The notes: generated by a model not told the origin, from the sequence alone. A stretch of DNA of 12,414 nt from Acidimicrobiaceae bacterium (GCA_947490975.1 CANLHV010000030.1:1-12414), one strand, 5' to 3'; numbered from the stretch's first letter, positions 1-6,769 are shown. Program-made: numbers and translations.

Positions 1-13
1 TTGCCTGCGAGAA

Positions 14-19
14 TAGATT
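14..19 (+). promoter_or_regulatory. Possible -10 box of the copper ATPase gene
   Basis: TAGATT ends five bases before the ATG at 25. This spacing would place transcription start at or next to the start codon, giving a leaderless mRNA. Any -35 element would lie outside the window. Confidence 0.35.
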
Positions 20-24
20 TACTA

Positions 25-2319
25 ATGAATACGCAATCAGTTGAGACTCAACTTGATCTGAGCCTGACCGGCATGTCATGCAATGCATGTGCAATGACAA
101 TCGAAAAAGGACTCAAAAAGATTCCGAGTGTTCAAGCATCTGTCAATTACGCGACCGAGTCTGCACGCGTCAGTTTCTCGCAAAAACAAACAAGCACTGA
201 CGAAATAATTAACGCGGTCAAATCACTCGGCTACAACGCTCGCCTGCTTGAGAACACAACCACTGAAATGCTCGAGGCCGAGGTCAGTGAACGTGTTTCG
301 ATGCTCTTGACTCGACTTACCGTGTCGATAATTTTTGGGGTTCCAGTTGTAATCATTTCAATGTTTGCAGCACTGCAGTTCAAAAACTGGCAGTGGCTTG
401 CACTTGCGTTGAGTCTTCCGGTTGTTACTTGGGGTGCATGGCCATTTCATCGTGCCGCTCTGATGAATGCCCGACATCGCTCCACAACTATGGACACGCT
501 GATCTCAATCGGAGTATTCGCATCAGCGGCCTGGTCGCTATGGGCAATCGTCTGGGGCGATGCAGTTGAGCACGTCTATCGCGGGTCATCTCATGCAATG
601 AATATGACTGGCATGGTGATGAAGTCTGGTGACAGCACTCACATTTATCTCGAGGTTGCTGTCGCAGTGACAGTGTTTTTACTTGCCGGAAGATACTTTG
701 AGGCTCGCGCCAAAAATCGCGCCGGCGATGCATTGCGTTCGCTACTCGCGTTGAACGCACGAACTGCAACCGTCATTCGCGACTCACAAGAAATGACAAT
801 TGATGCTTCAATGGTGCGCATCAATGACCTGATGGTCATCAGACCTGGGGAGATCATTCCGGCGGACGCCGTGGTAGTTGAAGGTAATTCGTCTCTTGAT
901 GTTTCGATGTTGACTGGTGAAAGCGTGCCGGTAGATGTTGAACCAGGCAGCGCAATTGTCGGCACGACCGTGAATCTGACAGGTCGATTGCTGGCGCGCG
1001 CAACGCATGTGGGAGCCGAAACAACATTTGCCCAAATTACCCGTCTCGTTCGTGATGCCCAATCGACTAAAGCCCCAGTTCAGAAACTTGCCGACCGTGT
1101 AAGCAGCATTTTCGTGCCTGCTGTCATCGGTTTGTCAATCGCAACATTTGTTGCTTGGTTTTTCTTGGGTGACTCGACAACGTATGCGTTCACCGCAGCA
1201 GTGTCTGTTTTGATTATTGCTTGTCCGTGCGCGCTTGGTCTTGCTACACCGACCGCGCTAATGGTTGGCAGTGGACGTGCCGCACAGATGGGCATCGTGA
1301 TCAAAGGCGTCGATGTTTTACAAAGCACACGACGTATTGACACCGTCGTGTTCGACAAAACAGGCACGCTCACAACTGGCGTCATGCAACTGGTCGATGT
1401 CGTCGTCGCACGCGGAACAAGCCGAGACGAAGTTCTCAAATTTGCTGGATCACTCGAACATGCCAGCGAACACCCTGTCGCGCGTGCAATTGCCAACGCG
1501 GCACGCAAAGAACTTGGCGTCTTGTCAGATGTAAGCGATTTCGTTTCTTCACCAGGCATGGGCACTTCAGGCTTAGTTGAGTCACGAAAAGTTATGGTCG
1601 GACGAGAGTCGTTGTTTAGCGACTCGCAGATAATCATTCCGGGTGACTTACGCGAAGCGCTCGCACAGGCACGCAGTGCCGGAAACACCGCGGTGCTTGT
1701 CGTTATTGACGGTCTCGTAAAAGGTGTCTGCGTAGTAGCCGATCAACCAAAACCCACCAGCGCTCAGGCGATTGCCGAACTGAAATCGCTTGGTCTCAGA
1801 TCTGTTTTGTTAACGGGCGACAATGACGCAACTGCTAGCGCAATCGCACTTCAAGTCGGCATAGAAAACGACGAACAACATGTAATTGCAGGCGTTCTAC
1901 CGAGCGAAAAAGTTCGCGTTGTTGCAGACCTACAAAATCGAGGTTATGCGGTAGCGATGGTCGGAGATGGCGTCAACGATGCAGCGGCACTCGCGCAAGC
2001 CGATGTCGGTGTTGCAATGGGTACCGGTACAGACGTAGCGATGCACGCAAGTGACTTGACGATCATTAGTGGTGATCTGCGCCTCGTCGCCGACGCAATT
2101 TTGTTGTCGCGAGCAACATTACGCACAATCACTGCAAACGTATTTTGGGCCTTTGCCTACAACACGGCCGCTATTCCGCTTGCTGCACTTGGTTATCTCA
2201 ACCCGATGTGGGCAGGATTAGCAATGGCGCTATCAAGCATCTTTGTGGTCACAAATAGTTTGCGACTTCGCACAACGAAACTCACACCACACACTGCGTT
2301 CGTGCACGCAACTCGCTAA
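25..2319 (+). CDS. copA: Copper-exporting P1B-1-type ATPase (CopA)
   Basis: Pumps Cu(I) out of the cytoplasm across the inner membrane using ATP. Numbered from the ATG at 25 (764 residues), it has one N-terminal HMA metal-binding domain with GMSCNAC at 16-22, the actuator TGES at 297-300, the CPC metal site in the membrane at 400-402, the phosphorylation motif DKTGT with Asp444, the nucleotide-binding HP pair at 483-484, and GDGVND at 647-652. The last two membrane helices carry N-x6-YN-x4-P (Asn705, Tyr712-Asn713) and the M-x-x-SS pattern (Met734, Ser737-738). Together with CPC these are the Cu(I) subgroup signature. A Met/His-rich outer loop lies near 183-206. The frame is open from base 1 (TTG), but I prefer the ATG at 25 because a TAGATT -10-like box ends five bases before it. 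Length is normal. No copper chaperone or CsoR/CueR-type regulator is visible beside it. Confidence 0.95.
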   Translation: MNTQSVETQLDLSLTGMSCNACAMTIEKGLKKIPSVQASVNYATESARVSFSQKQTSTDEIINAVKSLGYNARLLENTTTEMLEAEVSERVSMLLTRLTVSIIFGVPVVIISMFAALQFKNWQWLALALSLPVVTWGAWPFHRAALMNARHRSTTMDTLISIGVFASAAWSLWAIVWGDAVEHVYRGSSHAMNMTGMVMKSGDSTHIYLEVAVAVTVFLLAGRYFEARAKNRAGDALRSLLALNARTATVIRDSQEMTIDASMVRINDLMVIRPGEIIPADAVVVEGNSSLDVSMLTGESVPVDVEPGSAIVGTTVNLTGRLLARATHVGAETTFAQITRLVRDAQSTKAPVQKLADRVSSIFVPAVIGLSIATFVAWFFLGDSTTYAFTAAVSVLIIACPCALGLATPTALMVGSGRAAQMGIVIKGVDVLQSTRRIDTVVFDKTGTLTTGVMQLVDVVVARGTSRDEVLKFAGSLEHASEHPVARAIANAARKELGVLSDVSDFVSSPGMGTSGLVESRKVMVGRESLFSDSQIIIPGDLREALAQARSAGNTAVLVVIDGLVKGVCVVADQPKPTSAQAIAELKSLGLRSVLLTGDNDATASAIALQVGIENDEQHVIAGVLPSEKVRVVADLQNRGYAVAMVGDGVNDAAALAQADVGVAMGTGTDVAMHASDLTIISGDLRLVADAILLSRATLRTITANVFWAFAYNTAAIPLAALGYLNPMWAGLAMALSSIFVVTNSLRLRTTKLTPHTAFVHATR

Positions 2320-3058
2320 TCGCCGCAGCGCGCCAAGCACGAGCGGTGCGCTCAGCAATGCCGTATTGTTTAGCGATAACCGCAGCGGTATCGCCACTTG
2401 CAACTGCTCGCAAAATCGCAACATGTCTTGGATTAATGCCTTGACTTATTGCCGTTTTGATCAAACTTTCTAAACTCACGTAGGGAGCAAACTCACTTGT
2501 TTCTGGTTCGGCCACGAGTTCGCCCAATAAGTTTGGTTCAACAGCAAACATTTTGACTTTCTTCGCTCGGTTGGCCTGCACGAACGCGAAATATTCACTG
2601 TCCAGAACGAGATTCGAGGCAACTTTATTTGGGCGACGGTGCCACGGGTATTGGCGAATGACCGTCCATGCGGTTGGCAGCACCTCGGCTATTGCGGCGT
2701 CAATTCCGCCGTCGATAATTTGTCCTCGGCGACGCGCAATCGCAACAAGTGGTGGCAAGATTCGTTGCAGCACAATACGCGCGGCTAGTTCTTCTTCGCT
2801 GGCTCGCTTAACTAATTGCCACAAATAGCTATCGCCCTGCGAGTCATCGCGAGCAGTGTTAAAGCCCGCGCGTACGAGAACTTGATCTAAGTTCGTCACT
2901 TTCTTTCCGGGCAGGTTCCAAGAGTTAACCACATCAACTTCTTTTTGTCGCTGACTAATTAGCTGCCACTCTTTTACCAGTTTGGAAACTGGGCTATTAG
3001 AACGCTGGGTTAGCCCAGAGCTCCAAACCAACTGCGGTGTATCTAGATTTTGGGTCAT
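2282..3058 (-). CDS. Sigma-like / helix-turn-helix protein of unknown role
   Basis: A 258-residue soluble protein with no membrane segment or signal peptide. The N-terminal 60 residues are polar and probably flexible. Residues about 80-160 are helical and Arg-rich (the stretch AARIVLQRILPPLVAIARRR at 92-111, then WTVIRQYP and RRPNKVASNLV up to 151), which loosely recalls sigma region 2. Residues about 208-252 form a C-terminal helix-turn-helix like sigma region 4 or LuxR: NPRHVAILRAVASGDT, then AVIAKQYGIAERTARAWRAAAI. I infer a DNA-binding regulator or a diverged sigma-like factor; the target is unknown. The ATG at 3058 has no good Shine-Dalgarno, and an in-frame stop lies 24 bases upstream. 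The last 38 bases overlap the end of the convergent copper ATPase gene. The gene diverges from the hydrolase gene at 3163 across 104 bases. Confidence 0.75.
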   Translation of the reverse strand: MTQNLDTPQLVWSSGLTQRSNSPVSKLVKEWQLISQRQKEVDVVNSWNLPGKKVTNLDQVLVRAGFNTARDDSQGDSYLWQLVKRASEEELAARIVLQRILPPLVAIARRRGQIIDGGIDAAIAEVLPTAWTVIRQYPWHRRPNKVASNLVLDSEYFAFVQANRAKKVKMFAVEPNLLGELVAEPETSEFAPYVSLESLIKTAISQGINPRHVAILRAVASGDTAAVIAKQYGIAERTARAWRAAAISELRARTQCVV

Positions 3059-3162
3059 GCCCCAAATCGTTGAAAACAGATTTCACCCCAGATGCAACCT
3101 CAAGACTCACCGGAGGTCTCACTAACCAAAACTTAAGCAAAGTTACGGTGCATACTTATTAG
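3059..3162. other. Divergent intergenic region between HTH gene and hydrolase gene
   Basis: 104 bases that must hold the promoters of both flanking genes. On the plus strand CATACT at 3151-3156 ends six bases before the hydrolase ATG and is a plausible -10. No equally good box was seen close to the minus-strand ATG at 3058. No clear palindromic operator was found. Confidence 0.5.
3151..3156 (+). promoter_or_regulatory. Possible -10 box of the dienelactone hydrolase gene
   Basis: CATACT matches TATAAT at four of six positions and ends six bases before the ATG at 3163, consistent with leaderless transcription. No convincing -35 was seen. Confidence 0.3.
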
Positions 3163-3819
3163 ATGAGAATTAATCTGCCGTCCGGAACCGCCTGCGAAAT
3201 CGATAAAACCGTTGCCAATCCAAAAATGGGTCTGGTAATCGCGCCCGACATTTTTAGTTTGCGAAGTCTTTATGACGATCTTGTGAAACGCCTCGCTACA
3301 GACTGGCAAATGGCTGTGTGTGCCGTTGAACCGTTTCCAGGTTTAGAACTTGGCCCAGAAATTGAACCCAGATTTGCCGCGGTGTCTTCACTCGACGACG
3401 AAAAACACTTGCGTGACTTGCACGACGCAGCGGATGCTCTCGGCACACCTGAAGTCGGTTTACTCGGCTTTTGCATGGGTGGAATGTATTGCTTCAAATC
3501 AGCTCGATCGAATCGATTTAAAAAAATTGTTTCGTTTTATGGAATGATCAAAATTCCTGATGGATGGAAAAGCGCAACTCAAAGAGAGCCTCTCGAATAC
3601 TTGAAGACAGGACATGCCGATCGCGTCTTGGCAATCATCGGGGGCAAAGATCATTACACACCGCCTGTCGATGTTGCCGAATTGGCGAAACTAAATGTTG
3701 AGACTCAGATCTATCCAGATGCCGAGCATGCGTTTGCTCATGACGCTTCTCGCCCTTCGCACCGCGCTCAAGATGCAGCCGACGCTTACCGCCGAACCGA
3801 AGCTTGGCTTTTGAGCTAA
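3163..3819 (+). CDS. Dienelactone hydrolase family protein (alpha/beta hydrolase)
   Basis: A 218-residue cytoplasmic alpha/beta hydrolase. The nucleophile elbow is GFCMGG at 102-107 with Cys104 in place of the usual Ser, which is typical of dienelactone hydrolases. The other triad members are probably Asp163 (GGKDHYTP) and His189 (YPDAEHAF). Family members hydrolyse dienelactone to maleylacetate in chlorocatechol breakdown, but many homologues act on other or unknown esters. No other aromatic-degradation gene is nearby, so the substrate cannot be named. Length is slightly below the well-studied Pseudomonas enzyme (236 residues). The ATG at 3163 has no Shine-Dalgarno; CATACT ends six bases upstream, suggesting a leaderless message. 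It converges on the CRP-like gene with a four-base gap. Confidence 0.85.
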   Translation: MRINLPSGTACEIDKTVANPKMGLVIAPDIFSLRSLYDDLVKRLATDWQMAVCAVEPFPGLELGPEIEPRFAAVSSLDDEKHLRDLHDAADALGTPEVGLLGFCMGGMYCFKSARSNRFKKIVSFYGMIKIPDGWKSATQREPLEYLKTGHADRVLAIIGGKDHYTPPVDVAELAKLNVETQIYPDAEHAFAHDASRPSHRAQDAADAYRRTEAWLLS

Positions 3820-3823
3820 ACGT

Positions 3824-4489
3824 TTAACTTGCGCGAAACTCTAGTTTTGCGCGCATCAAAATGTGATAGCGACGATCGTGTTGTTCAATCCACCCGAGAC
3901 GAATGAAACTTGCAATTGCTTTGTTCACGCGTTCACGTGACGCACCGACCATGCCGGCAAGTTCTTCTTGGGTAATCGGCAAGACAAATTCGTCTTTTCC
4001 GTTTGAGAGTTCAAGCAATCGCTTTGCGGTTCTGCCCGTTACGTCAAGAAACACGCTGTCTGACAAAACTTCATCCATGGTTCGCAATCGCTTAGCCAAG
4101 AGTTTGGTTACGCCCCACAACATCGACGGGTTTGACTCAAGTTGCTCACGAACTGACTTGTAAGCAATCTCTAGTACTGACGATGGCTCGATTGCTCTGG
4201 CCATTGCACTGCGTGCGCCGCCGTCAAGCAAACCAAGTTCGCCAAACAAATCGCCACGCTCCATCAATGCGAGCATGCTTTCGCGACTATCAAGAGGTCG
4301 ATTGCCAATGGCGATTGCAATTCGCCCAGATAACACAACGTACATTGATTCTGGTTTGTCGCCTTCGTTAAACAGCACATCGCCGCGTTGCAGATTTTTG
4401 GTCTCACCACGCGAGACAATAAGAGCTAAAACATCATCGGATGTCTCGGCAAAAAACTCACTACCTTTTAGAAGTTCGTCGTGTCCCAT
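3824..4489 (-). CDS. CRP/FNR family transcription regulator, GlxR/CRP-like
   Basis: A 221-residue DNA-binding regulator with an N-terminal cyclic-nucleotide-binding beta-barrel (about 10-110) and a C-terminal winged helix (about 150-215). The phosphate-binding cassette is visible as GDLFGELGLLDGGARSAMARA at 79-99, with Gly83, Glu84, Arg93 and Ser94 in the positions that contact cAMP in CRP. The helix-turn-helix is at 172-198 and includes QEELAGMVGASRERVNKAI. Overall layout and the helix-turn-helix resemble mycobacterial CRP (Rv3676) and corynebacterial GlxR. There are no clustered cysteines, so an FNR-type iron-sulfur sensor is unlikely. I infer a cAMP-responsive regulator; its targets are not visible. 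It diverges from ispD across only 30 bases. Confidence 0.88.
   Translation of the reverse strand: MGHDELLKGSEFFAETSDDVLALIVSRGETKNLQRGDVLFNEGDKPESMYVVLSGRIAIAIGNRPLDSRESMLALMERGDLFGELGLLDGGARSAMARAIEPSSVLEIAYKSVREQLESNPSMLWGVTKLLAKRLRTMDEVLSDSVFLDVTGRTAKRLLELSNGKDEFVLPITQEELAGMVGASRERVNKAIASFIRLGWIEQHDRRYHILMRAKLEFRAS
3831..3852. terminator. Inverted repeat at convergent gene ends, possible bidirectional terminator
   Basis: GCGCGAAACT at 3831-3840 pairs with AGTTTTGCGC at 3843-3852 (nine Watson-Crick pairs and one G-T wobble, two bases between the arms, so in practice an 8 bp stem with a six-base loop). It sits 11 bases past the hydrolase stop and inside the last codons of the opposing CRP-like gene. 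Neither side has a clear T-run, so a classical intrinsic terminator is not established. Confidence 0.35.
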
Positions 4490-4498
4490 AAGGTAATG

Positions 4499-4504
4499 AC
4501 GGTA
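4499..4504 (-). promoter_or_regulatory. Possible -10 box of the CRP-like gene
   Basis: On the minus strand TACCGT ends nine bases before the ATG at 4489. It lies two bases from the proposed -10 of ispD on the other strand, so the two promoters would overlap fully. Confidence 0.3.
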
Positions 4505-4505
4505 C

Positions 4506-4511
4506 TACCCT
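4506..4511 (+). promoter_or_regulatory. Possible -10 box of the ispD-ispF-rlmB unit
   Basis: TACCCT ends eight bases before the GTG at 4520. No Shine-Dalgarno lies between, so a leaderless or nearly leaderless transcript is likely. Confidence 0.3.
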
Positions 4512-4519
4512 AAATAGGC

Positions 4520-5176
4520 GTGAACACCGTCTCAAAACAACGAGTAGGTGAAAAAATCTGGACGATTGTGGTCGCCGCTGGCTCTGGAACACGATTCGGC
4601 AGCCCCAAGCAATTTGCACTAATTAACGAGCGTCGAATCGTCGATTGGGCAGTCGAAACTGCTCGAATCGCAAGCGACGGCGTCGTAGTTGTTTTACCCG
4701 CAGATCAAGCTCAGCGCGAGGGAGGTGTCGCTGGTGGCGCGACTCGAAGCGCTTCAGTTAGATGTGGTCTGGCCGCAGTGCCAAAAGATGCAACGATCAT
4801 CTGCGTTCATGATGCCGCTCGCCCGTTTGCGTCTGAATATTTGTTTGACGAAGTGATTGATTCTGTTTGCACTGGTGCTGATGGCGCTGTGCCAGGTTTG
4901 CCAGTTGTTGACACGATCAAATTTATTGATGCAGCAAAAGTTATTAAGTCAACGCCTGATCGAAATCAACTTGTCGCCGTACAAACACCGCAAGCGTTTC
5001 GAGCAAATGTGTTACGACAAGCACACAGCAATAATCCTGAGGGCACCGACGATTCAACATTGGTTGAAACACAGGGTGGCAAAGTTGTTGTAGTTATGGG
5101 TGATCCGTTGAATCGCAAGATCACAACACCTGAAGACTTGAACTGGGCTCGCGCAATCTCGCGCGGCGAGGTGTAA
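4520..5176 (+). CDS. ispD: 2-C-methyl-D-erythritol 4-phosphate cytidylyltransferase (IspD)
   Basis: Third enzyme of the MEP isoprenoid pathway: joins CTP and methylerythritol 4-phosphate to give CDP-methylerythritol and pyrophosphate in the cytoplasm. The 218-residue protein has the nucleotide-binding loop AAGSGTRFGSPKQF at 19-32 (Arg25 and Lys30 are the likely catalytic pair), GGATRSASVRCGL at 72-84, VHDAARPF at 96-103, TPQAFR at 156-161, DDST at 177-180, and GDPLNRKITTPEDL at 194-207, whose Lys200 matches the substrate-binding Lys of the E. coli enzyme. The start is GTG at 4520; no later start keeps the nucleotide-binding loop whole. It leads a unit with ispF 11 bases downstream. Unlike the mycobacterial order carD-ispD-ispF-cysS-rlmB, a divergent CRP-like gene precedes it. 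Confidence 0.95.
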   Translation: MNTVSKQRVGEKIWTIVVAAGSGTRFGSPKQFALINERRIVDWAVETARIASDGVVVVLPADQAQREGGVAGGATRSASVRCGLAAVPKDATIICVHDAARPFASEYLFDEVIDSVCTGADGAVPGLPVVDTIKFIDAAKVIKSTPDRNQLVAVQTPQAFRANVLRQAHSNNPEGTDDSTLVETQGGKVVVVMGDPLNRKITTPEDLNWARAISRGEV

Positions 5177-5187
5177 GAATTTAAATC

Positions 5188-5679
5188 ATGACGATGCGAG
5201 TGCGAGTTGGCCAAGGTTTTGACATCCATCGTTTTGTCGACGATGTCGTCAGCGACCGAAAGCTCATTTTGGGTGGAGTTCATTTCAAAGGTGAACGCGG
5301 ACTGATCGGTCACAGTGATGCTGATGTTGTCGCTCACGCAACAGCCGAAGCGATTCTCGGTGCATGCGGTCTTGGAAACATCGGTGAACACTTTCCTGAT
5401 AGCGACCCAAAATATAAAAATGTCGACTCGATAAATTTGCTTGAACTTGTCGCGACAATGGCACGCAATCATAAGTTCGATATTGGCAACGTTGATTGCA
5501 GCGTTGTCTGTGAACAACCCAAAATTGCCCCGCATCGTGACGAAATGCAACAAAAACTTTCGCTTGCCGTCGGCGCACCAGTCACGGTCAAGGGTCGACG
5601 AGCAGAAGGTCTCGGTGCAATCGGTCGCGGCGAAGGTATCGCTTGCTGGGCAGTCGCAATTGTGACTCAGACTGAATAG
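5188..5679 (+). CDS. ispF: 2-C-methyl-D-erythritol 2,4-cyclodiphosphate synthase (IspF)
   Basis: Fifth enzyme of the MEP pathway: cyclises CDP-methylerythritol 2-phosphate to methylerythritol cyclodiphosphate and releases CMP. The 163-residue protein has the usual trimer-forming fold length. Metal ligands are Asp12 and His14 (GFDIHRF) and His50 (VVAH). GHSDADV at 41-47, FPDSDP at 69-74 and GRGEGIA at 146-152 are also family marks. Three positions differ from the usual enzyme: Glu54 where Asp is common after the metal His, Asn64 in GLGNIG where GDIG or GDLG is usual, and KGRRAEG at 135-141 where KATTTE-type sequences bind CMP in E. coli. The ATG at 5188 follows ispD by 11 bases; a second ATG lies six bases on. 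No strong ribosome site is seen, so translation may be coupled to ispD. Confidence 0.94.
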   Translation: MTMRVRVGQGFDIHRFVDDVVSDRKLILGGVHFKGERGLIGHSDADVVAHATAEAILGACGLGNIGEHFPDSDPKYKNVDSINLLELVATMARNHKFDIGNVDCSVVCEQPKIAPHRDEMQQKLSLAVGAPVTVKGRRAEGLGAIGRGEGIACWAVAIVTQTE

Positions 5680-5691
5680 AAGTCAGCACCG

Positions 5692-6606
5692 ATGCCAAAA
5701 AATCCAAAACCAAACAAGCGAACTGGCCGCGCCACTAATCGTTACGCGAAGACTGGCTCAAAGCCCAGAAATCCAAACAGCCCCAAACACATAAACGTTG
5801 CCAGCCGTTCAAATCGCTATGCCAGCAGCAATCGTCCGCAGCAAAAAGAACATGGCCTTGGTGGTGAACAAATAGAGGGAAGACAAGCGGTGCGTGAACT
5901 TTTGCTTGGCCAGCGACGCAGAGTTCGTGAAATTTGGATTGCGAGCGATATTGAAGCCAGCCCTGTAATCGATGACATTTTAGATTTGGCTCGCGATCAA
6001 AGAGTCCAAGTAATGAGTGTCTCGCGACGAGAACTCGAGCGCGAAGCACGTAGCGAAGCACCCCAAGGCGTTCTCGCTAAAGCTGATGCGATCGACGAAA
6101 CTCTGCTCGCAGATTTATTGGTTGAGTCGCGCGATACGCCATTGTTGTTGGTTGCTGTTGACGGCGTGACCGACCCAGGAAACCTCGGTGCAATTTTGCG
6201 TTGCTGTGACGGTGCTGGTGTCGATGCTGTGATTTTGCCGCGTCATCGCGCCGTTCATGTGACACCAACGGTGGCGAAGTCATCGGCTGGTGCAATTGAG
6301 TATTTGAACATGTGTGTTGTCGGCGGTTTGCCAAGTGCGCTGGCAGAAATGAAACAAGCAGGCGTATTCATCGTCGGACTCGACGACGCTGCCGACAAGA
6401 GTATTTTTGAAATTGGCGAGACCGCCAAAGAATCAATTTGTTTAGTGCTCGGAGCAGAAGGTGCCGGTATGTCAAGACTCGCGCGCGAGCGATGCGATCT
6501 ACTCGTCAATATTCCGATGCTGGGTTCTTTGTCTTCTCTCAACGTTTCTGTCGCTGCAGCACTTGCAACTTATGAGATTGTTAGATCTCGACGCAGCAAC
6601 AAATAA
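5692..6606 (+). CDS. rlmB: SpoU/TrmH family 23S rRNA 2'-O-ribose methyltransferase (RlmB-like)
   Basis: Transfers a methyl group from S-adenosylmethionine to a ribose 2'-OH, probably of 23S rRNA. The 304-residue protein has a Lys/Arg/Asn-rich N-terminal tail (1-55, likely RNA-binding and disordered), a substrate-binding domain (about 60-140, starting IEGRQAVRELL), and a knotted SpoU domain. Motif 1 is DGVTDPGNLGAILR at 157-170, motif 2 is LVLGAEGAGMSRL at 251-263, and motif 3 is IPMLGSLSSLNVSVAAALA at 274-292. The exact target nucleotide cannot be read from the sequence; RlmB (G2251 in E. coli numbering) is the closest guess, while actinobacterial thiostrepton-resistance-type homologues share the fold. 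It follows ispF by 12 bases. In Mycobacterium cysS lies between ispF and this gene; here it is absent. Confidence 0.9.
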   Translation: MPKNPKPNKRTGRATNRYAKTGSKPRNPNSPKHINVASRSNRYASSNRPQQKEHGLGGEQIEGRQAVRELLLGQRRRVREIWIASDIEASPVIDDILDLARDQRVQVMSVSRRELEREARSEAPQGVLAKADAIDETLLADLLVESRDTPLLLVAVDGVTDPGNLGAILRCCDGAGVDAVILPRHRAVHVTPTVAKSSAGAIEYLNMCVVGGLPSALAEMKQAGVFIVGLDDAADKSIFEIGETAKESICLVLGAEGAGMSRLARERCDLLVNIPMLGSLSSLNVSVAAALATYEIVRSRRSNK

Positions 6607-6630
6607 CCGTCGGGGTAGCAAATTCGACCG

Positions 6631-6636
6631 TACACT
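6631..6636 (+). promoter_or_regulatory. Possible -10 box upstream of tRNA-Thr
   Basis: TACACT ends 17 bases before the first tRNA base, which allows a short 5' leader. No good -35 is present at the usual spacing; the tRNA may instead be processed from the rlmB transcript. Confidence 0.25.
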
Positions 6637-6653
6637 GATTGCGCAATTAAGAC

Positions 6654-6725
6654 GCCGGGGTAGCTCAGTGGCAGAGCAACCGCCTTGTAAGCGGTAGGTC
6701 GTGGGTTCAATCCCCACCCTCGGCT
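6654..6725 (+). tRNA. trnT: tRNA-Thr, anticodon UGU
   Basis: A complete cloverleaf can be folded by hand. The acceptor stem is 6654-6660 with 6718-6724 (seven pairs, one G-T). The D stem is GCTC/GAGC at 6663-6666 and 6674-6677. The anticodon stem is ACCGC/GCGGT at 6679-6683 and 6691-6695 with loop CTTGTAA at 6684-6690, giving anticodon TGT (reads ACA). The T stem is GTGGG/CCCAC with loop TTCAATC at 6706-6712. The discriminator base is T at 6725. CCA is not encoded. It lies 47 bases after rlmB and 44 before the next gene. Confidence 0.96.
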
Positions 6726-6755
6726 CAAAACCTAATTGAGGCAACTCGTTAGAGG

Positions 6756-6761
6756 TAAGTT
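6756..6761 (+). promoter_or_regulatory. Possible -10 box of the LytR_C gene
   Basis: TAAGTT ends eight bases before the ATG at 6770; an overlapping TTATAT follows it. An AGAGG at 6751-6755 is 14 bases from the start codon, too far for a standard ribosome site. Confidence 0.28.
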
Positions 6762-6769
6762 ATATAGGT

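Noticed and set aside
1..24. TTG at base 1 as the start of the copper ATPase
   Set aside because: The frame is open from the edge, but the ATG at 25 has a -10-like box at the spacing seen elsewhere and a normal distance to the HMA domain. The TTG cannot be fully excluded because the upstream sequence is not available.
1080..1688. 202-codon open frame on the minus strand
   Set aside because: Fully inside the copper ATPase gene, antisense to its CPC, DKTGT and HP motifs, with a Ser/Thr/Pro-rich composition typical of antisense translation.
4966..5553. 195-codon open frame on the minus strand
   Set aside because: It lies across the end of ispD and most of ispF, both of which have clear family motifs in the other strand; its own translation shows no recognisable domain.
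6499..6744. 81-codon minus-strand frame containing GIEPTTYRLQGGCSATELPR
   Set aside because: This peptide is the well-known false translation of a tRNA gene read on the opposite strand; the frame covers tRNA-Thr and the end of rlmB.
6726..6769. Attachment site or integrated element next to tRNA-Thr
   Set aside because: The tRNA 3' end is not repeated elsewhere in the window as far as I can see, and no integrase or phage gene is nearby.
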